Below are positions 25,685 through 35,642 of a stretch of 64,000 nucleotides of DNA, in pieces; positions within the stretch are counted from its first letter, which is position 1, and each line of letters opens with the position of its first letter. Both the position numbers and the translations under genes were made by a program. Below the pieces are notes generated by a model, which saw only the letters and a list, made by a program, of their open reading frames with translations, made no database searches and was not told where the DNA came from. This stretch comes from an uncultured Bacillota bacterium (GTDB taxonomy: Bacteria > Bacillota > Clostridia > Peptostreptococcales > Anaerovoracaceae): positions 124,001-188,000 of the forward strand of contig CAKMKG010000010.1 of NCBI GenBank assembly GCA_927441425.1, read 5' to 3'.

Positions 25685-26752
25685 ATGTATGATAAATTAG
25701 ATTTTATCAAAGAAAAATACGAGGAGCTTTCCCTTAAGGTTTCCGATCCGGCGATCATCAACGATCAGGTCGTCTGGCAGAAATCCATGAAGGATATGTC
25801 TGATATGGAGCCCATCGTTAGCAAATATAATGAATTTAAAAAAGCCACGGATGAGTTGAAGAATACAAAGGAAATGCTGGGGGACAGCAGCTTGGACGAA
25901 GAGATGAGAGAGCTTGCAAAAATGGAGCTTTCCGAGCTGGAAGACAGGCAGGAAACCCTGAGCAATGAACTTCGAATTTTACTGCTGCCCAAAGACCCCA
26001 ACGATGATAAAAACGTCATCGTGGAAGTCAGAGCAGGTACGGGCGGCGAGGAAGCGGGGCTTTTCGGCAGCGATCTTTTGAGAATGTATATGAGATATGC
26101 AGAGCGTAGAGGCTGGAAAACCGAAATGATTGATATCAACGATACGGGGATCGGAGGGATCAAGGAAGCAGTCATCCTGATCAAGGGAAAAGGCGCTTTT
26201 TCCAGACTGAAGTATGAGAGCGGAGTTCATAGAGTACAGAGAGTACCGGAAACCGAATCCAGCGGAAGAATCCACACCTCGGCGGCCACCGTTGCCGTAC
26301 TTCCGGAAATTGACGATGTGGAAGTGGATCTCAATCCAAATGATGTTCGAGTAGATGTCTACCGTTCTTCCGGAAATGGCGGACAGAGTGTTAATACAAC
26401 AGACTCTGCAGTTCGGCTTACCCATGGACCAACGGGAATCGTGGTCACATGTCAGGATGAAAAGTCACAGACGAAAAATAAAGAAAAAGCCTTTAAGGTG
26501 TTAAGAGCCAAATTATACGATGCGAAACTGCAGGAGCAGAATAAGGAAGTCTCCGAACAGAGAAAAAGCCAGGTCGGCACGGGAGACCGAAGCGAACGGA
26601 TCAGAACCTACAATTTCCCCCAGGGCCGCGTATCGGATCACAGAATCGGGTTAACACTATATAAACTCGATTACTTCTTGGACGGCGATCTGGATGAGAT
26701 CATCGATGGACTGATTACGTCGGATCAGGCGGATAAAATGAAGAATTTTTAA
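25685..26752 (+). CDS. prfA: Peptide chain release factor 1
   Basis: 355 aa. It recognises UAA and UAG stop codons and triggers peptide release on the ribosome. ATG 25685 ([15 protein letters not shown]) matches the usual N-terminus and follows an AGGAG; the longer in-frame start at 25637 adds a non-homologous tail. The GGQ motif lies in [20 protein letters not shown]. The [10 protein letters not shown] region and the C-terminal [13 protein letters not shown] are also characteristic. Its GGQ glutamine is the target of PrmC, encoded 13 kb upstream. Confidence 0.96.
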   Translation: MYDKLDFIKEKYEELSLKVSDPAIINDQVVWQKSMKDMSDMEPIVSKYNEFKKATDELKNTKEMLGDSSLDEEMRELAKMELSELEDRQETLSNELRILLLPKDPNDDKNVIVEVRAGTGGEEAGLFGSDLLRMYMRYAERRGWKTEMIDINDTGIGGIKEAVILIKGKGAFSRLKYESGVHRVQRVPETESSGRIHTSAATVAVLPEIDDVEVDLNPNDVRVDVYRSSGNGGQSVNTTDSAVRLTHGPTGIVVTCQDEKSQTKNKEKAFKVLRAKLYDAKLQEQNKEVSEQRKSQVGTGDRSERIRTYNFPQGRVSDHRIGLTLYKLDYFLDGDLDEIIDGLITSDQADKMKNF

Positions 26753-26779
26753 TGATGGATAGAGCGCCTGGCTTGATTG

Positions 26780-26952
26780 GGGCGACTACCAAGTGTATTC
26801 CCTTGGAAACCGTCTCCTGCTGAATAAGTATTTCCACGAAAACCGCCTCCTTTAGGATGCTTCGCATCAAAGTCGGTAATAGGTTTCACGGTTTTCTTAG
26901 CAAACACTTATTTCAGCCTGATCTCCCAGGAGAATACTCACGGGCGTCGCCT
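26780..26952. repeat. 170-bp imperfect palindromic element (MITE-like or structured RNA)
   Basis: Nested arms pair across the whole element: GGCGAC/GTCGCC at the ends (26781-26786 with 26946-26951), GTATTC/GAATAC, CTGAATAAGT with ACTTATTTCAG (one-base bulge), GAAAACCG/CGGTTTTC (26838-26845 with 26889-26896), and a cap GATGC-TTC-GCATC (26856-26868). No ORF of note. It fills most of the prfA-ywlC gap. A long cruciform of this kind fits a non-autonomous mobile element remnant or a folded RNA. No target-site duplication is obvious. Confidence 0.6.
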
Positions 26953-27023
26953 GAAAAAATTCACCGACGACCACCATTTAAATAAAAAATTCACGTGTAG
27001 ATATATAAAGGGAACAGCAGCAA

Positions 27024-28115
27024 ATGAAAACGAAGATTTATGATGTAAGAGACTTAAATAAACACAATTTGGAACAGAGCATCATCTATGATGAGGCGGA
27101 GGCCAATGCCAAGGTCAATGAGGCTCTGAATAAAATAGATGAGGCGGCCAAGATTCTCGTTAACGGCGGCCTAGTAGCTTTTCCAACCGAGACGGTTTAC
27201 GGATTGGGGGCCAACGCAATGGATCCGGAAGCGGTGGCGAAGATTTATGAAGCAAAGGGACGTCCGGGAGACAATCCGCTGATCGTGCATATCGCAAGAG
27301 CGAGCAATATTGGGGAGCTGACGCCTACATTAACGCCTAAGATCATTCGTTTGATCGATAATTTCTGGCCTGGTCCGCTGACTATCGTGCTGAAGAAAAA
27401 GCCTGAGGTGCCGGACATCACAACCGGCGGACTGGATACGGTTGCGATCCGGATGCCCGATGATCCCATTGCACTGGAGCTGATTAAAAAAGCGGGCTGC
27501 CCGATTGCCGCACCCAGCGCCAATCTTTCCGGCAGACCCAGCCCGACTAGGGGTGAGCATGTCGTAACGGATTTGGATGGTAAGGTGGATGCAATACTCA
27601 TCGGAAATGACTGCAGGATCGGTATCGAATCCACAGTTTTAGATATGACTGGGGCGGTTCCGACCATTTTAAGACCCGGCATTATAACGGCTGAAAATAT
27701 TGAGGCTGCTATCGGTGAAACGGTGGTAATGGATCCGGCGCTGAATCAGCGCATGGATGCTTCCAACGGGGACGAGGATGAAAATCTCATTCCGAGAGCA
27801 CCGGGAATGAAATATGCCCATTATGCGCCAAAAGCGGAAATGACCATCATCGAAGGCCAGATCGATAAAGTAAAAAAAGAAATCCAGCGGCTCAAAGGAC
27901 TCAACGAAGGACTGGGGCTAAAGGTCGGAGTGATTCTCTTTGAAGAGAAGGCTTTCATCGAGGCAGCCCATGAATTCTTTGCAAAATTAAGGGCCATGGA
28001 TGACGATGGGGTTGACCTGATTCTGGCGGGTGCGTTGAGTGAGCAGGATGGTGTCGGCTTTGCGGTGATGAACCGGATGCTGAAATCCGCAGGATATCAT
28101 ATTGCTAAAGTATAA
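27024..28115 (+). CDS. ywlC: Threonylcarbamoyl-AMP synthase (Sua5/YwlC)
   Basis: 363 aa. It makes threonylcarbamoyl-adenylate from threonine, bicarbonate and ATP for t6A modification of ANN-decoding tRNAs. The YrdC domain (about residues 40-230) shows GGLVAFPTETVYGLGANA, KIYEAKGRPGDNPLIVHI and AAPSANLSGRPSPT. A linker with RAPGMKYAHYAPKA leads into the C-terminal Sua5 domain, so this is the long two-domain form. The N-terminal 35 residues are an extension. It lies in the conserved order prfA-ywlC-rpiB-upp. Confidence 0.93.
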   Translation: MKTKIYDVRDLNKHNLEQSIIYDEAEANAKVNEALNKIDEAAKILVNGGLVAFPTETVYGLGANAMDPEAVAKIYEAKGRPGDNPLIVHIARASNIGELTPTLTPKIIRLIDNFWPGPLTIVLKKKPEVPDITTGGLDTVAIRMPDDPIALELIKKAGCPIAAPSANLSGRPSPTRGEHVVTDLDGKVDAILIGNDCRIGIESTVLDMTGAVPTILRPGIITAENIEAAIGETVVMDPALNQRMDASNGDEDENLIPRAPGMKYAHYAPKAEMTIIEGQIDKVKKEIQRLKGLNEGLGLKVGVILFEEKAFIEAAHEFFAKLRAMDDDGVDLILAGALSEQDGVGFAVMNRMLKSAGYHIAKV

Positions 28116-28158
28116 CAGGTTGGCAATATAACTGGGATAGTTTTTTAGGAGGGACAGT

Positions 28159-28605
28159 ATGAAAATTGCTTTGGCAGCTGACCATGGAGGCTATGAATTA
28201 AAAGAAAAAATAAAGGTGTATTTGCTGCAGAAAGGAATTGAACTTCTGGATCTGGGCTGCAATATCGGAGATTCTGTGGATTATCCGAATTACGGAAAAG
28301 CCTGCGGGGAAGCGGTAATGAACGGAGAGGCAGATAGTGGTATTGTCATTTGCGGCACAGGCATCGGGATTTCCATCGCGGCAAACAAGGTGAAGGGAAT
28401 TCGCTGTGCTTTGTGTACAAGTCTGTTCATGGCAGAGATGGCGCGAAAGCACAACAATGCCAATGTACTTGCCCTTGGCGGCAGGATCCTTACGCCGGAA
28501 CTTGCGCTGGATATCGTGGATGTGTTTCTGACCACCGAATTTGAAGGCGGGCGGCATCAGCATCGAGTTGATCTGCTGCACTGCATAGAAAACGGGACTT
28601 TATAA
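28159..28605 (+). CDS. rpiB: Ribose-5-phosphate isomerase B
   Basis: 148 aa. It interconverts ribose-5-phosphate and ribulose-5-phosphate in the pentose phosphate pathway. The N-terminal ALAADHGGYELKEKIK, DLGCNIGDSVDYPNYG, GIVICGTGIGISIAANK (active-site cysteine) and HNNANVLALGGR are signature motifs of the RpiB/LacAB family. The ATG follows AGGAGGG. It is clustered with ywlC and upp, as in many Firmicutes. Confidence 0.95.
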   Translation: MKIALAADHGGYELKEKIKVYLLQKGIELLDLGCNIGDSVDYPNYGKACGEAVMNGEADSGIVICGTGIGISIAANKVKGIRCALCTSLFMAEMARKHNNANVLALGGRILTPELALDIVDVFLTTEFEGGRHQHRVDLLHCIENGTL

Positions 28606-28687
28606 AACAGGATTTCAATCAGTTTCAAATTAAATTAATGATAAATGTAATGGCTTGATTCCATTCAAGCAGTATGGAGGTAAGATT

Positions 28688-29317
28688 ATGGGAAAAGTTT
28701 ACGTATTTGATCATCCGCTTATTCAGCACAAGACAGCAATGATTCGTGATAAGAATACCAGCGTGAAAGATTTTAGGGAACTTGTTCGTGAGATTTCAAT
28801 GCTTATGGCTTATGAGGTTACTCGAAACCTACCTCTGAAGGATGTAGAGGTTGAAACTCCGCTGTGCAAAGCAACGATGAAAATGCTGAAGGGTGAGGAT
28901 ATTGCTATTGTACCAATTTTAAGAGCCGGACTGGGAATGGTAGACGGTATGCTGGAATTGGTCCCGAATGCGAAGGTTGGTCATATCGGACTTTACCGTG
29001 ATCCGGATACCCATATGCCGGTGGAATATTACTGCAAATTGCCTGCCGATATCGAAAACAGACAGGTAATCGTTGTTGATCCAATGCTTGCAACCGGTGG
29101 TTCGGCTGCTGCAGCAATCGATTTCATCAAAGAAAAAGGAGCAAAAACGGTTTCGTTTATGTGCCTGATTGCCGCACCGGAGGGAATTGAAGTGCTGCAG
29201 AAACAGCATTCCGATGTTGATATCTATATCGCAGCAAAAGACAGCCATCTCAATGACCACAAGTACATCGTGCCTGGTTTGGGAGATGCCGGAGACAGAT
29301 TATACGGAACAAAATGA
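28688..29317 (+). CDS. upp: Uracil phosphoribosyltransferase
   Basis: 209 aa. It converts uracil and PRPP to UMP for pyrimidine salvage. ATG 28688 follows TATGGAGG and gives [15 protein letters not shown]; the upstream ATG at 28655 has no ribosome binding site. Conserved segments are [15 protein letters not shown], the PRPP-binding loop [17 protein letters not shown] and the C-terminal uracil-binding [17 protein letters not shown]. Confidence 0.96.
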   Translation: MGKVYVFDHPLIQHKTAMIRDKNTSVKDFRELVREISMLMAYEVTRNLPLKDVEVETPLCKATMKMLKGEDIAIVPILRAGLGMVDGMLELVPNAKVGHIGLYRDPDTHMPVEYYCKLPADIENRQVIVVDPMLATGGSAAAAIDFIKEKGAKTVSFMCLIAAPEGIEVLQKQHSDVDIYIAAKDSHLNDHKYIVPGLGDAGDRLYGTK

Positions 29318-29339
29318 AACAGAAGAAGGATAGATATAA

Positions 29340-30587
29340 ATGTTAGAATTAAAAGCAAATGAAAACGTTTTTGACGTTTTGGAAGAAAGAGGCTTGATTA
29401 GGCAAGCGACTCATAAAGATGAAATCCGTGAACTGCTGGGCAAGGAGAAGGCCATCTTCTATATCGGCTTTGACCCAACTGCAGACAGCCTTCATGTTGG
29501 TCACTTCATGCAGATCATCATTATGATGCATATGCAGAGGTATGGACACATTCCGATTGTATTGATCGGGGGAGGCACGACGATGGTTGGAGACCCTTCC
29601 GGCAGAACGGATATGCGCCAGATGATGACGAAAGAGGTCATCCGTGCCAATGGAGATAAATTTAAAGAGACCTTCAGTAAGTTCATTGATTTTTCTGACG
29701 GAAAGGCGATCATCGACAACAATGCAGATTGGCTTCTGGAATTAAACTATGTCGATTTTATAAGAACCATCGGAAGACATTTTTCTGTAAACAGGATGCT
29801 AACTGCGGAATGCTTCAAGCAGAGGCTGGAAACCGGTCTTTCTTTCCTAGAGTTCAACTATATGCTGATGCAGTCCTATGACTTCCTGGAGCTCCATCGC
29901 AGATACAACTGTAAGATGCAGTTCGGTGGCGATGATCAGTGGTCCAATATCATTCAAGGTGTGGATCTGGTGCGTCGTGAGATGGGAGACCAGGTTTATG
30001 GGATGACCTTTGCCCTTCTCACAACAAGTGAAGGGAAGAAAATGGGCAAAACCCAGAAGGGTGCTCTGTGGCTTGACCCGGAAAAGACATCTCCTTACGA
30101 GTTCTACCAGTATTGGAGAAATGTCGAAGACGCAGATGTAAAAACCTGCCTGTCTATGCTGACCTTCCTGCCGATGGAGGAAGTGAATAGACTGTCTTCC
30201 TTACAGGATGCGGAGATCAACAAGGCGAAGGAAGTTCTCGCCTTCGAAGTAACCAAGCTGGTCCATGGGGAAGAAGAAGCAAATAAGGCACAGGATTCGG
30301 CCAGAGCGCTTTTCTCAGGGGGCGGAAATATGGATGATGTACCGAAAACACAGATGCCTGCTACAGCCTTTGAAGGTGAAGGCATGGGTGTGGTGAGCCT
30401 CATCGCAGAACTAAAGCTGGTGTCCAGCAAGGGCGACGGTTTCCGAACCATCGAACAGGGCGGCCTTGTCATCGACGAGGTGAAGGTAACGGATACCAAG
30501 CTGATGGTAACAAAAGAAATGTTCAAGGACGGAAAGATCCTGATTAAAAAGGGAAAGAAAACCTTCCATCTAATTGAATTAATTTAG
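29340..30587 (+). CDS. tyrS: Tyrosyl-tRNA synthetase
   Basis: 415 aa class I aminoacyl-tRNA synthetase. The HIGH-type motif is HVGHF (in [14 protein letters not shown]), the KMSKS-type motif is KMGKT, and [12 protein letters not shown] is the tyrosine-specific segment. The C-terminal S4-like RNA-binding domain (about residues 345-415) includes [15 protein letters not shown]. It is 22 bp after upp, so there is no room for a T-box leader, which often precedes tyrS in Firmicutes; it is probably expressed with the rpiB-upp string. Confidence 0.95.
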   Translation: MLELKANENVFDVLEERGLIRQATHKDEIRELLGKEKAIFYIGFDPTADSLHVGHFMQIIIMMHMQRYGHIPIVLIGGGTTMVGDPSGRTDMRQMMTKEVIRANGDKFKETFSKFIDFSDGKAIIDNNADWLLELNYVDFIRTIGRHFSVNRMLTAECFKQRLETGLSFLEFNYMLMQSYDFLELHRRYNCKMQFGGDDQWSNIIQGVDLVRREMGDQVYGMTFALLTTSEGKKMGKTQKGALWLDPEKTSPYEFYQYWRNVEDADVKTCLSMLTFLPMEEVNRLSSLQDAEINKAKEVLAFEVTKLVHGEEEANKAQDSARALFSGGGNMDDVPKTQMPATAFEGEGMGVVSLIAELKLVSSKGDGFRTIEQGGLVIDEVKVTDTKLMVTKEMFKDGKILIKKGKKTFHLIELI

Positions 30588-30602
30588 TTTACGATGAAAT
30601 AA

Positions 30603-30645
30603 AGAAATGACATGGTGATTCCGAATCGGATCCCATGTCATTTCT
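30603..30645. terminator. Bidirectional terminator between tyrS and the FMN reductase gene
   Basis: AGAAATGACATGG (30603-30615) pairs with CCATGTCATTTCT (30633-30645) in a 13-bp stem. The T-run is interrupted, but it lies between convergent genes. Confidence 0.65.
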
Positions 30646-30678
30646 CATTCTGATTCATAAAATGTTCAGCAAGCCTAA

Positions 30679-31230
30679 TTATCGTAATGCTTTCATTGCG
30701 GTGCTCCAAGCGACCACTTGATCGAATAAAGTGTTGAGCCCTTTCTCGTGGCGAGGCTTTGGTTTGGGTATCCCGTTTTCAAAGTCGTCAGCCAGGAATA
30801 GCATGACTTGCTCCCGTACATCAGCAATTTTAAACTGAGCCATGATCGGGCGCAGGGCTTCAACGGCACGTGCTCCGCCAATTGATCCGTAACTGATAAA
30901 GCCGGCGGCCTTATTGGTCCATTCATTGTACAGAAAATCAAGGGCATTTTTCAGAGCGGCCGAAGTGGAATGATTGTATTCCGGTGTAACGAAAACAAAT
31001 CCGTCAAGCTCGTTGATTTTTGCCGACCATTTCTGTGTATGCTCCTTGCTGTACTCCTGTGTTGAGGCAGGTTTCGGCTCGTCCAGCAGAGGCAGGTTGA
31101 AATCCTTAATGTCCACCAGCTCAAACGCTGCATCCGTACGCTCCTTTGCCAGAGCATAAGCCCATTTCGCCACCTCTTCTCCGACGCGGCCGGGTCTGGT
31201 ACTACCGATGATGATTCCTATCTTTATCAT
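30679..31230 (-). CDS. NADPH-dependent FMN reductase-family protein
   Basis: 183 aa from the ATG at 31230 (MIKIGIIIGSTRPGRVG), preceded in its own orientation by AAAGGGA; a longer reading to 31287 adds 19 residues without support. The flavodoxin-like fold carries the phosphate-binding GSTRPGRVG and the PEYNHS loop (TPEYNHSTSAALKNALDFL), with YGSIGGARA after it. Family members reduce quinones, azo dyes or FMN. A cytosolic redox or detoxification enzyme with no specific partner nearby. Confidence 0.9.
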   Translation of the reverse strand: MIKIGIIIGSTRPGRVGEEVAKWAYALAKERTDAAFELVDIKDFNLPLLDEPKPASTQEYSKEHTQKWSAKINELDGFVFVTPEYNHSTSAALKNALDFLYNEWTNKAAGFISYGSIGGARAVEALRPIMAQFKIADVREQVMLFLADDFENGIPKPKPRHEKGLNTLFDQVVAWSTAMKALR

Positions 31231-31528
31231 TGTATTTCCCTTTCTTTGCATCTCTAATCTATCAGTGTATGCAGTTTCTTCAATCAATATACCAATTTTT
31301 ATTTCAATTTTTCGATCTCAGAATTGCACTTTTTATATTTATTTTTTAGTACCCGGGAATAGACGATGTCAAACAAATTATACCAGATTATGGCAAGAGC
31401 AGGTATGAAAAATAAATTCTTAATAATTTCTTAAGATGGATTATTCTTGAAACTTTTGGATATTATTTCCGTCTAATCTTGTGGTAAAATGTTAGGGAAA
31501 AATATGCGATCGAGATAAGGGGTTAGCG

Positions 31529-32227
31529 ATGGAGCCATTGATTACAGTCAAAAACATACGTAAGGTTTACCGGATGGGTGAGGAAAAGGTCATTGCACTG
31601 GACGATGTAAGCCTTGAGATCTATAAGGGAGAAATCATCTGTTTTCTCGGCGCTTCGGGCTCCGGGAAATCGACATTTTTAAACATGGTAGCCGGATTGG
31701 AAAAACCAACAAAAGGGGAAATTTACATAGGAGGGATCCCGATCCACAAGCTCAATGAGGAGAGCATCACACTTTTTCGGCAGAAAAACATCGGGTTTAT
31801 TTTTCAGGCATATCACCTGCTGCCCATGTTTACCGCAATGGAAAATGTGAGTCTCCCATTGATCTTTCAGGGGATGGAAAAAAAGAAGCGGGAGAAAATG
31901 GCGCAGGCGACACTGGCAGAAGTTGGTCTGGCCGGATACGGAAACCGCAAACCAACACAGATGAGCGGAGGACAGCAGCAACGGGTGGGTATCGCCAGAG
32001 CATTGGTGGGAAATCCAAAGATCATCTTTGCCGACGAGCCCACGGGAAATTTGGACACCCATACTTCAAAGGAGGTCATGGAGATCATGATGACAAAGGT
32101 GAGAGAGTTTGGCCGTACGCTGATTGTCGTCACCCATGACAGAAAGATTGCCGATTTCGCGGACCGGATTGTGACTATTCAGGACGGCAACATCCTTTCA
32201 ATTGAAGAAAAAGCAAAAGTGATATGA
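31529..32227 (+). CDS. ABC transporter ATP-binding protein, MacB/LolD type
   Basis: 232 aa nucleotide-binding subunit. Walker A GASGSGKST (about residues 38-46), Q-loop IGFIFQAYHLL, signature SGGQQQRVGIARALVG and Walker B IIFADEPTGNLDT are all present. The sequence type matches ATPases paired with MacB/FtsX-like permeases, which move substrates or signals across or at the membrane. It overlaps the next gene by 4 bp and forms an operon with a large surface protein and a MacB-type permease. The 298-bp gap upstream contains no gene. Confidence 0.93.
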   Translation: MEPLITVKNIRKVYRMGEEKVIALDDVSLEIYKGEIICFLGASGSGKSTFLNMVAGLEKPTKGEIYIGGIPIHKLNEESITLFRQKNIGFIFQAYHLLPMFTAMENVSLPLIFQGMEKKKREKMAQATLAEVGLAGYGNRKPTQMSGGQQQRVGIARALVGNPKIIFADEPTGNLDTHTSKEVMEIMMTKVREFGRTLIVVTHDRKIADFADRIVTIQDGNILSIEEKAKVI

Positions 32228-34272
32228 AGGAGATTAAGATGAACAGCAAAAGTAGGAAAGGGATTCTTGTTTTTATTGCGTTGGTTATGGCTTTGGGCTT
32301 CCAGTCAACGCCTAGCGGCTTTGGATCTGGTTCGGGAAATCAGGTTTACGGCGGAACCATGTGGATCAACTCAAAGGTTATAGGCTCTGCCTCAGCTGTG
32401 CAGGGAGATCAGAACGTTGTGATCACCATTGAGGTGGAAAATAAACAAAACGGAGACTTTACCTTTGACAGTGCCACACTGGGCTTGAGCACAACAAAGG
32501 ATGTCACCATTTCTGGAGGTACCACGGGAACCATCACCCTGGCGAAGGGGCAGAAGGCAACCATTAGCTTTTACTTGACCGTAGGCCGGTTCGCAGTCAG
32601 CGGCTCCAGGACCGTGAGTCTGATTTTGAGAAATGACGGCACGACGGTGCATGAGAACGGTTCTTTGGGACGATTTACGATTTATGACAAGGTGGGGGAC
32701 CCGAATAACGGAGCGGGTACTTACGTAGCTGTTCTGGACATTGCCCATTATACCAATCCATCAGGAGGCTTCGACGCGGGGCAGGACAATACGCTCATTC
32801 TGGACATCATCAATAATGGGAATACGATTATCAAAAATGCGGAGTTGAGCCTGACCATGCCCGACGGCTTATCCATGAACAACGCTAGCAATTCTGTGGC
32901 GATGGGGTACATCTCTACGGGGAGTCGCAAGGAGGTTAGCTTTCCTATGGCGGTGGACACAGATGCGGAATCGAAAAACTATGCCATCACAGCAGAGCTG
33001 ACAGGGCTGAGCTTTAACAATTCTGCGGTGAGCCTGAAAAAAACCTTTTATATTCCTGTAAATGGATCAGGCACATCCATAAAAAGTGCGGAGATCGTAA
33101 ATATCAGCGTACCGGGACAGGTTTCCGGCGAGGAGGAATTTATCCTTTCCTTTGACGTTAAAAATGAGAGCAGTGCAGCCCTGAAGAATGTCAAGATCAA
33201 TGTGGACGTTCCCGAGGGCCTTTTGAATAAAACGAGGACCACCTTTATCGAATCCAGCATACCGGCGGGAAGCAGCAAAAACTACACCGTCAACTTGTTT
33301 GCCGCTGACGGAGCCAAGGAAAAAACCTATTCCATGAAACTATCCTTATCCTCCAGTGCTTCTACGGAAAGCACCGATGCGGTGACGCAATATGCCAGCG
33401 TCTATGTGAGCGGTGTTGCGGGTGCGAAAACGCCCCAGCTTATGGTAGACAGCTACAGCTATGGCGGTACCTTTGTGCAGGCGGGGGATGAATTTCTTCT
33501 GGAGTTGTCGCTGTACAACACCAGCGGATCTCATACCATATCCAATATCAAGGTGACGGTCAGTGCAGCAGACGGAGAAATTATTCCGGTGAACAGCAGC
33601 AACTCCTTTTATATCGACAGGCTTGGGAAGAAGGAGAGGATCAATCAATCCCTTTATCTTTCCGTAAAGCCCGGTGCAGAGCAAAAGACAACCCCGCTGA
33701 ACGTAAAGATGTCCTATGAGGACGGCGCGGGGAACCCCTTTACTTCTGAGGATATGATTTCGATTCCGGTGATGCAGGATACAAGGCTGGAGGTGGACGA
33801 CATCATCGCACCGCCGGAATTATATGCAGGAATGCAGACGGGTGTATCAGTTCAGTTTTACAACACGGGAAAAACCACCCTAAACAATCTCCGCATAACG
33901 GCTGAGGGGGACTTTGATACGCCGGAGTCCACCAGCTATTTTGTGGGAAACATGGAGGGCGGCAAAAGCGATAGTTATGATTTCAGCTTTATTCCGAGAA
34001 AAGGCGGCACCATGGAGGGTAAAATCATCTTCTCCTACGAAGATGCCTCCGGTGATGTGCAGCTTCTTGAGCGGCCGTTTTCCTTTCAGGTGATGGATGA
34101 AATGCCCGTTTTCGATGAAGGCATGATGCCGGAGGATATGGCCCAGGCAGGAGGAAGTAAAGCTCCTTGGATCATCTTGGGGGTTCTGGCGCTGCTCACA
34201 GGCGGCGGAATATTCGCATGGAGAAAAATAAGAAAAAAGAAAATGAACAGGGAGATGGAAATCGATGAATAA
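32224..34272 (+). CDS. Large membrane-anchored CARDB/COG1361-type extracellular protein
   Basis: 682 aa with an N-terminal signal or anchor (about residues 9-26), a long extracytoplasmic region of repeated beta-sandwich units, and a C-terminal helix (WIILGVLALLTGGGIFAW) followed by a Lys/Arg-rich cytoplasmic tail. Repeats show patterns such as DNTLILDIINNGNTIIKNAELSL (here broken as DNTLILDIIN and NTIIKNAELS) and EFILSFDVKNESSAALKNV, typical of COG1361/CARDB adhesion-like domains. It overlaps the ATPase gene by 4 bp and the permease gene by 8 bp, so all three should be made together. It may act as the periplasmic-face adaptor of the ABC system; this is inference. Confidence 0.82.
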   Translation: MKEIKMNSKSRKGILVFIALVMALGFQSTPSGFGSGSGNQVYGGTMWINSKVIGSASAVQGDQNVVITIEVENKQNGDFTFDSATLGLSTTKDVTISGGTTGTITLAKGQKATISFYLTVGRFAVSGSRTVSLILRNDGTTVHENGSLGRFTIYDKVGDPNNGAGTYVAVLDIAHYTNPSGGFDAGQDNTLILDIINNGNTIIKNAELSLTMPDGLSMNNASNSVAMGYISTGSRKEVSFPMAVDTDAESKNYAITAELTGLSFNNSAVSLKKTFYIPVNGSGTSIKSAEIVNISVPGQVSGEEEFILSFDVKNESSAALKNVKINVDVPEGLLNKTRTTFIESSIPAGSSKNYTVNLFAADGAKEKTYSMKLSLSSSASTESTDAVTQYASVYVSGVAGAKTPQLMVDSYSYGGTFVQAGDEFLLELSLYNTSGSHTISNIKVTVSAADGEIIPVNSSNSFYIDRLGKKERINQSLYLSVKPGAEQKTTPLNVKMSYEDGAGNPFTSEDMISIPVMQDTRLEVDDIIAPPELYAGMQTGVSVQFYNTGKTTLNNLRITAEGDFDTPESTSYFVGNMEGGKSDSYDFSFIPRKGGTMEGKIIFSYEDASGDVQLLERPFSFQVMDEMPVFDEGMMPEDMAQAGGSKAPWIILGVLALLTGGGIFAWRKIRKKKMNREMEIDE

Positions 34273-35638
34273 TCGTGATCTGATCAGTCTGGCTTTCCGT
34301 AATCTCCTGCGGAGAAAGACCAGAACGATCCTAGCCATCATTGGCGTCGTGGTCGGCACCAGCGCCATCATCGTCATGCTCTCCATCGGATTTGGTCTGT
34401 CGGCCAGCTTTCAGGAGCAGATCGAGAGCTATGGGAATCTGCATCTCGTGGATGTTTACGGCGGCGGTGGCGGAGGTGGCGGGATGTATTACGGCGGCGG
34501 AGGCAGGGGGATGGCCTTTTCCTCGGGAGGCGTTGGGAATGAAGGTGTCTTGGACGACAAGTCCCTCGCAACAATAGAGAAAATCAAGGGTGTTGATGCA
34601 GTATCGCCCAAGGTACAGTTTTATCTCTCCTTTGGTGTGGGAAAATATATTGCACAGGCTTCGGTAATCGGCATGAAACCGGAGGTCATGCAAAAATTCG
34701 GATATGACCTGCAGGAGGGGAGACTCCTTGAGGCTGGGGACAAGTACGCAATGGTATTTGGAAACCAGGTGCCCAGCTGGTTTTATAACCCGAAGAAAAC
34801 CTGGGGCAGCTCCTGGGGAGGGGAAGCGCAGGTGGATGTACTCACCAACAAGATGATTGTTACTGCCGATGAGACCTATGGCCAAAAGCAGCAGCAGAGA
34901 CAGAGCCCCGATGCGGAAAAGATCAATTATAAGGAATACAAAGCCAAGGGTGTGGGGATTTTAGCAAACCCCAACGATGATTCCGCATACAATGTCTATA
35001 TGAGTCTGGAGGGTTTAGAGATCATCAGGAAAGAAGCAGCAAAGGCAAGAAAAGAAACGGCCTCCAATAGCCGCGGATATGAATCGGCAATGGTTTACGT
35101 CGGAGATATCAATGATGTGGAGGACGTGAGCAACGCCATCCGGGAAATGGGATTTCAGACGAGCAGCCTGAATGACTGGTTGAAATCCATGCAGGAAACG
35201 GCAAGAATGATTCAGGGGATCCTGGGAGGAATCGGTGCAATCTCCCTGCTGGTTGCGGCCCTTGGAATCACAAACACGATGATCATGTCTATCTATGAGC
35301 GGACAAAAGAGATTGGCATTATGAAAGTCATCGGGGCAAACCTGGGGGACATTAAAAAGCTGTTCCTGCTGGAAGCCGGAATGATTGGGTTTCTGGGCGG
35401 CACCATCGGTTTGATTTTTAGTTTTATTCTTTCCTTATTGATGAATACCGTTTTGAGTGGTATTATGTCTGTCATGCTTGGTACGATAGGCGGCGGTGGT
35501 TCCACGGTTTCTATTATTCCATGGTGGGTTGCCGCAGGCTCCCTTGTGTTTTCCACTACCATCGGCATCATCGCGGGTTATTCCCCAGCAAGACGGGCGA
35601 TGCGACTTTCTGCGCTGGAAAGTTTGAGGAATGAATAA
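34265..35638 (+). CDS. MacB-like ABC transporter permease (FtsX family)
   Basis: 457 aa. An N-terminal helix after LAFRNLLRRKTRTILAIIGV is followed by a large extracytoplasmic MacB_PCD domain and three C-terminal FtsX helices (IGAISLLVAALGITNTMIMS, LLEAGMIGFLGGTIGLIFSF and the final helix before SPARRAMRLSALESLR). Near residues 65-90 there is a glycine-rich, tyrosine-containing insert (GGGGGGGMYYGGGGRGM) that I do not associate with MacB. The four-TM topology fits mechanotransmission-type exporters. It overlaps the upstream CARDB-type gene by 8 bp. Confidence 0.9.
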   Translation: MNNRDLISLAFRNLLRRKTRTILAIIGVVVGTSAIIVMLSIGFGLSASFQEQIESYGNLHLVDVYGGGGGGGGMYYGGGGRGMAFSSGGVGNEGVLDDKSLATIEKIKGVDAVSPKVQFYLSFGVGKYIAQASVIGMKPEVMQKFGYDLQEGRLLEAGDKYAMVFGNQVPSWFYNPKKTWGSSWGGEAQVDVLTNKMIVTADETYGQKQQQRQSPDAEKINYKEYKAKGVGILANPNDDSAYNVYMSLEGLEIIRKEAAKARKETASNSRGYESAMVYVGDINDVEDVSNAIREMGFQTSSLNDWLKSMQETARMIQGILGGIGAISLLVAALGITNTMIMSIYERTKEIGIMKVIGANLGDIKKLFLLEAGMIGFLGGTIGLIFSFILSLLMNTVLSGIMSVMLGTIGGGGSTVSIIPWWVAAGSLVFSTTIGIIAGYSPARRAMRLSALESLRNE

Positions 35639-35642
35639 CGTG

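Noticed and set aside
34331-34885. 184-aa minus-strand ORF opposite the MacB-type permease
   Set aside because: It is the antisense shadow of a clear ABC permease with strong codon-level constraint on the plus strand.
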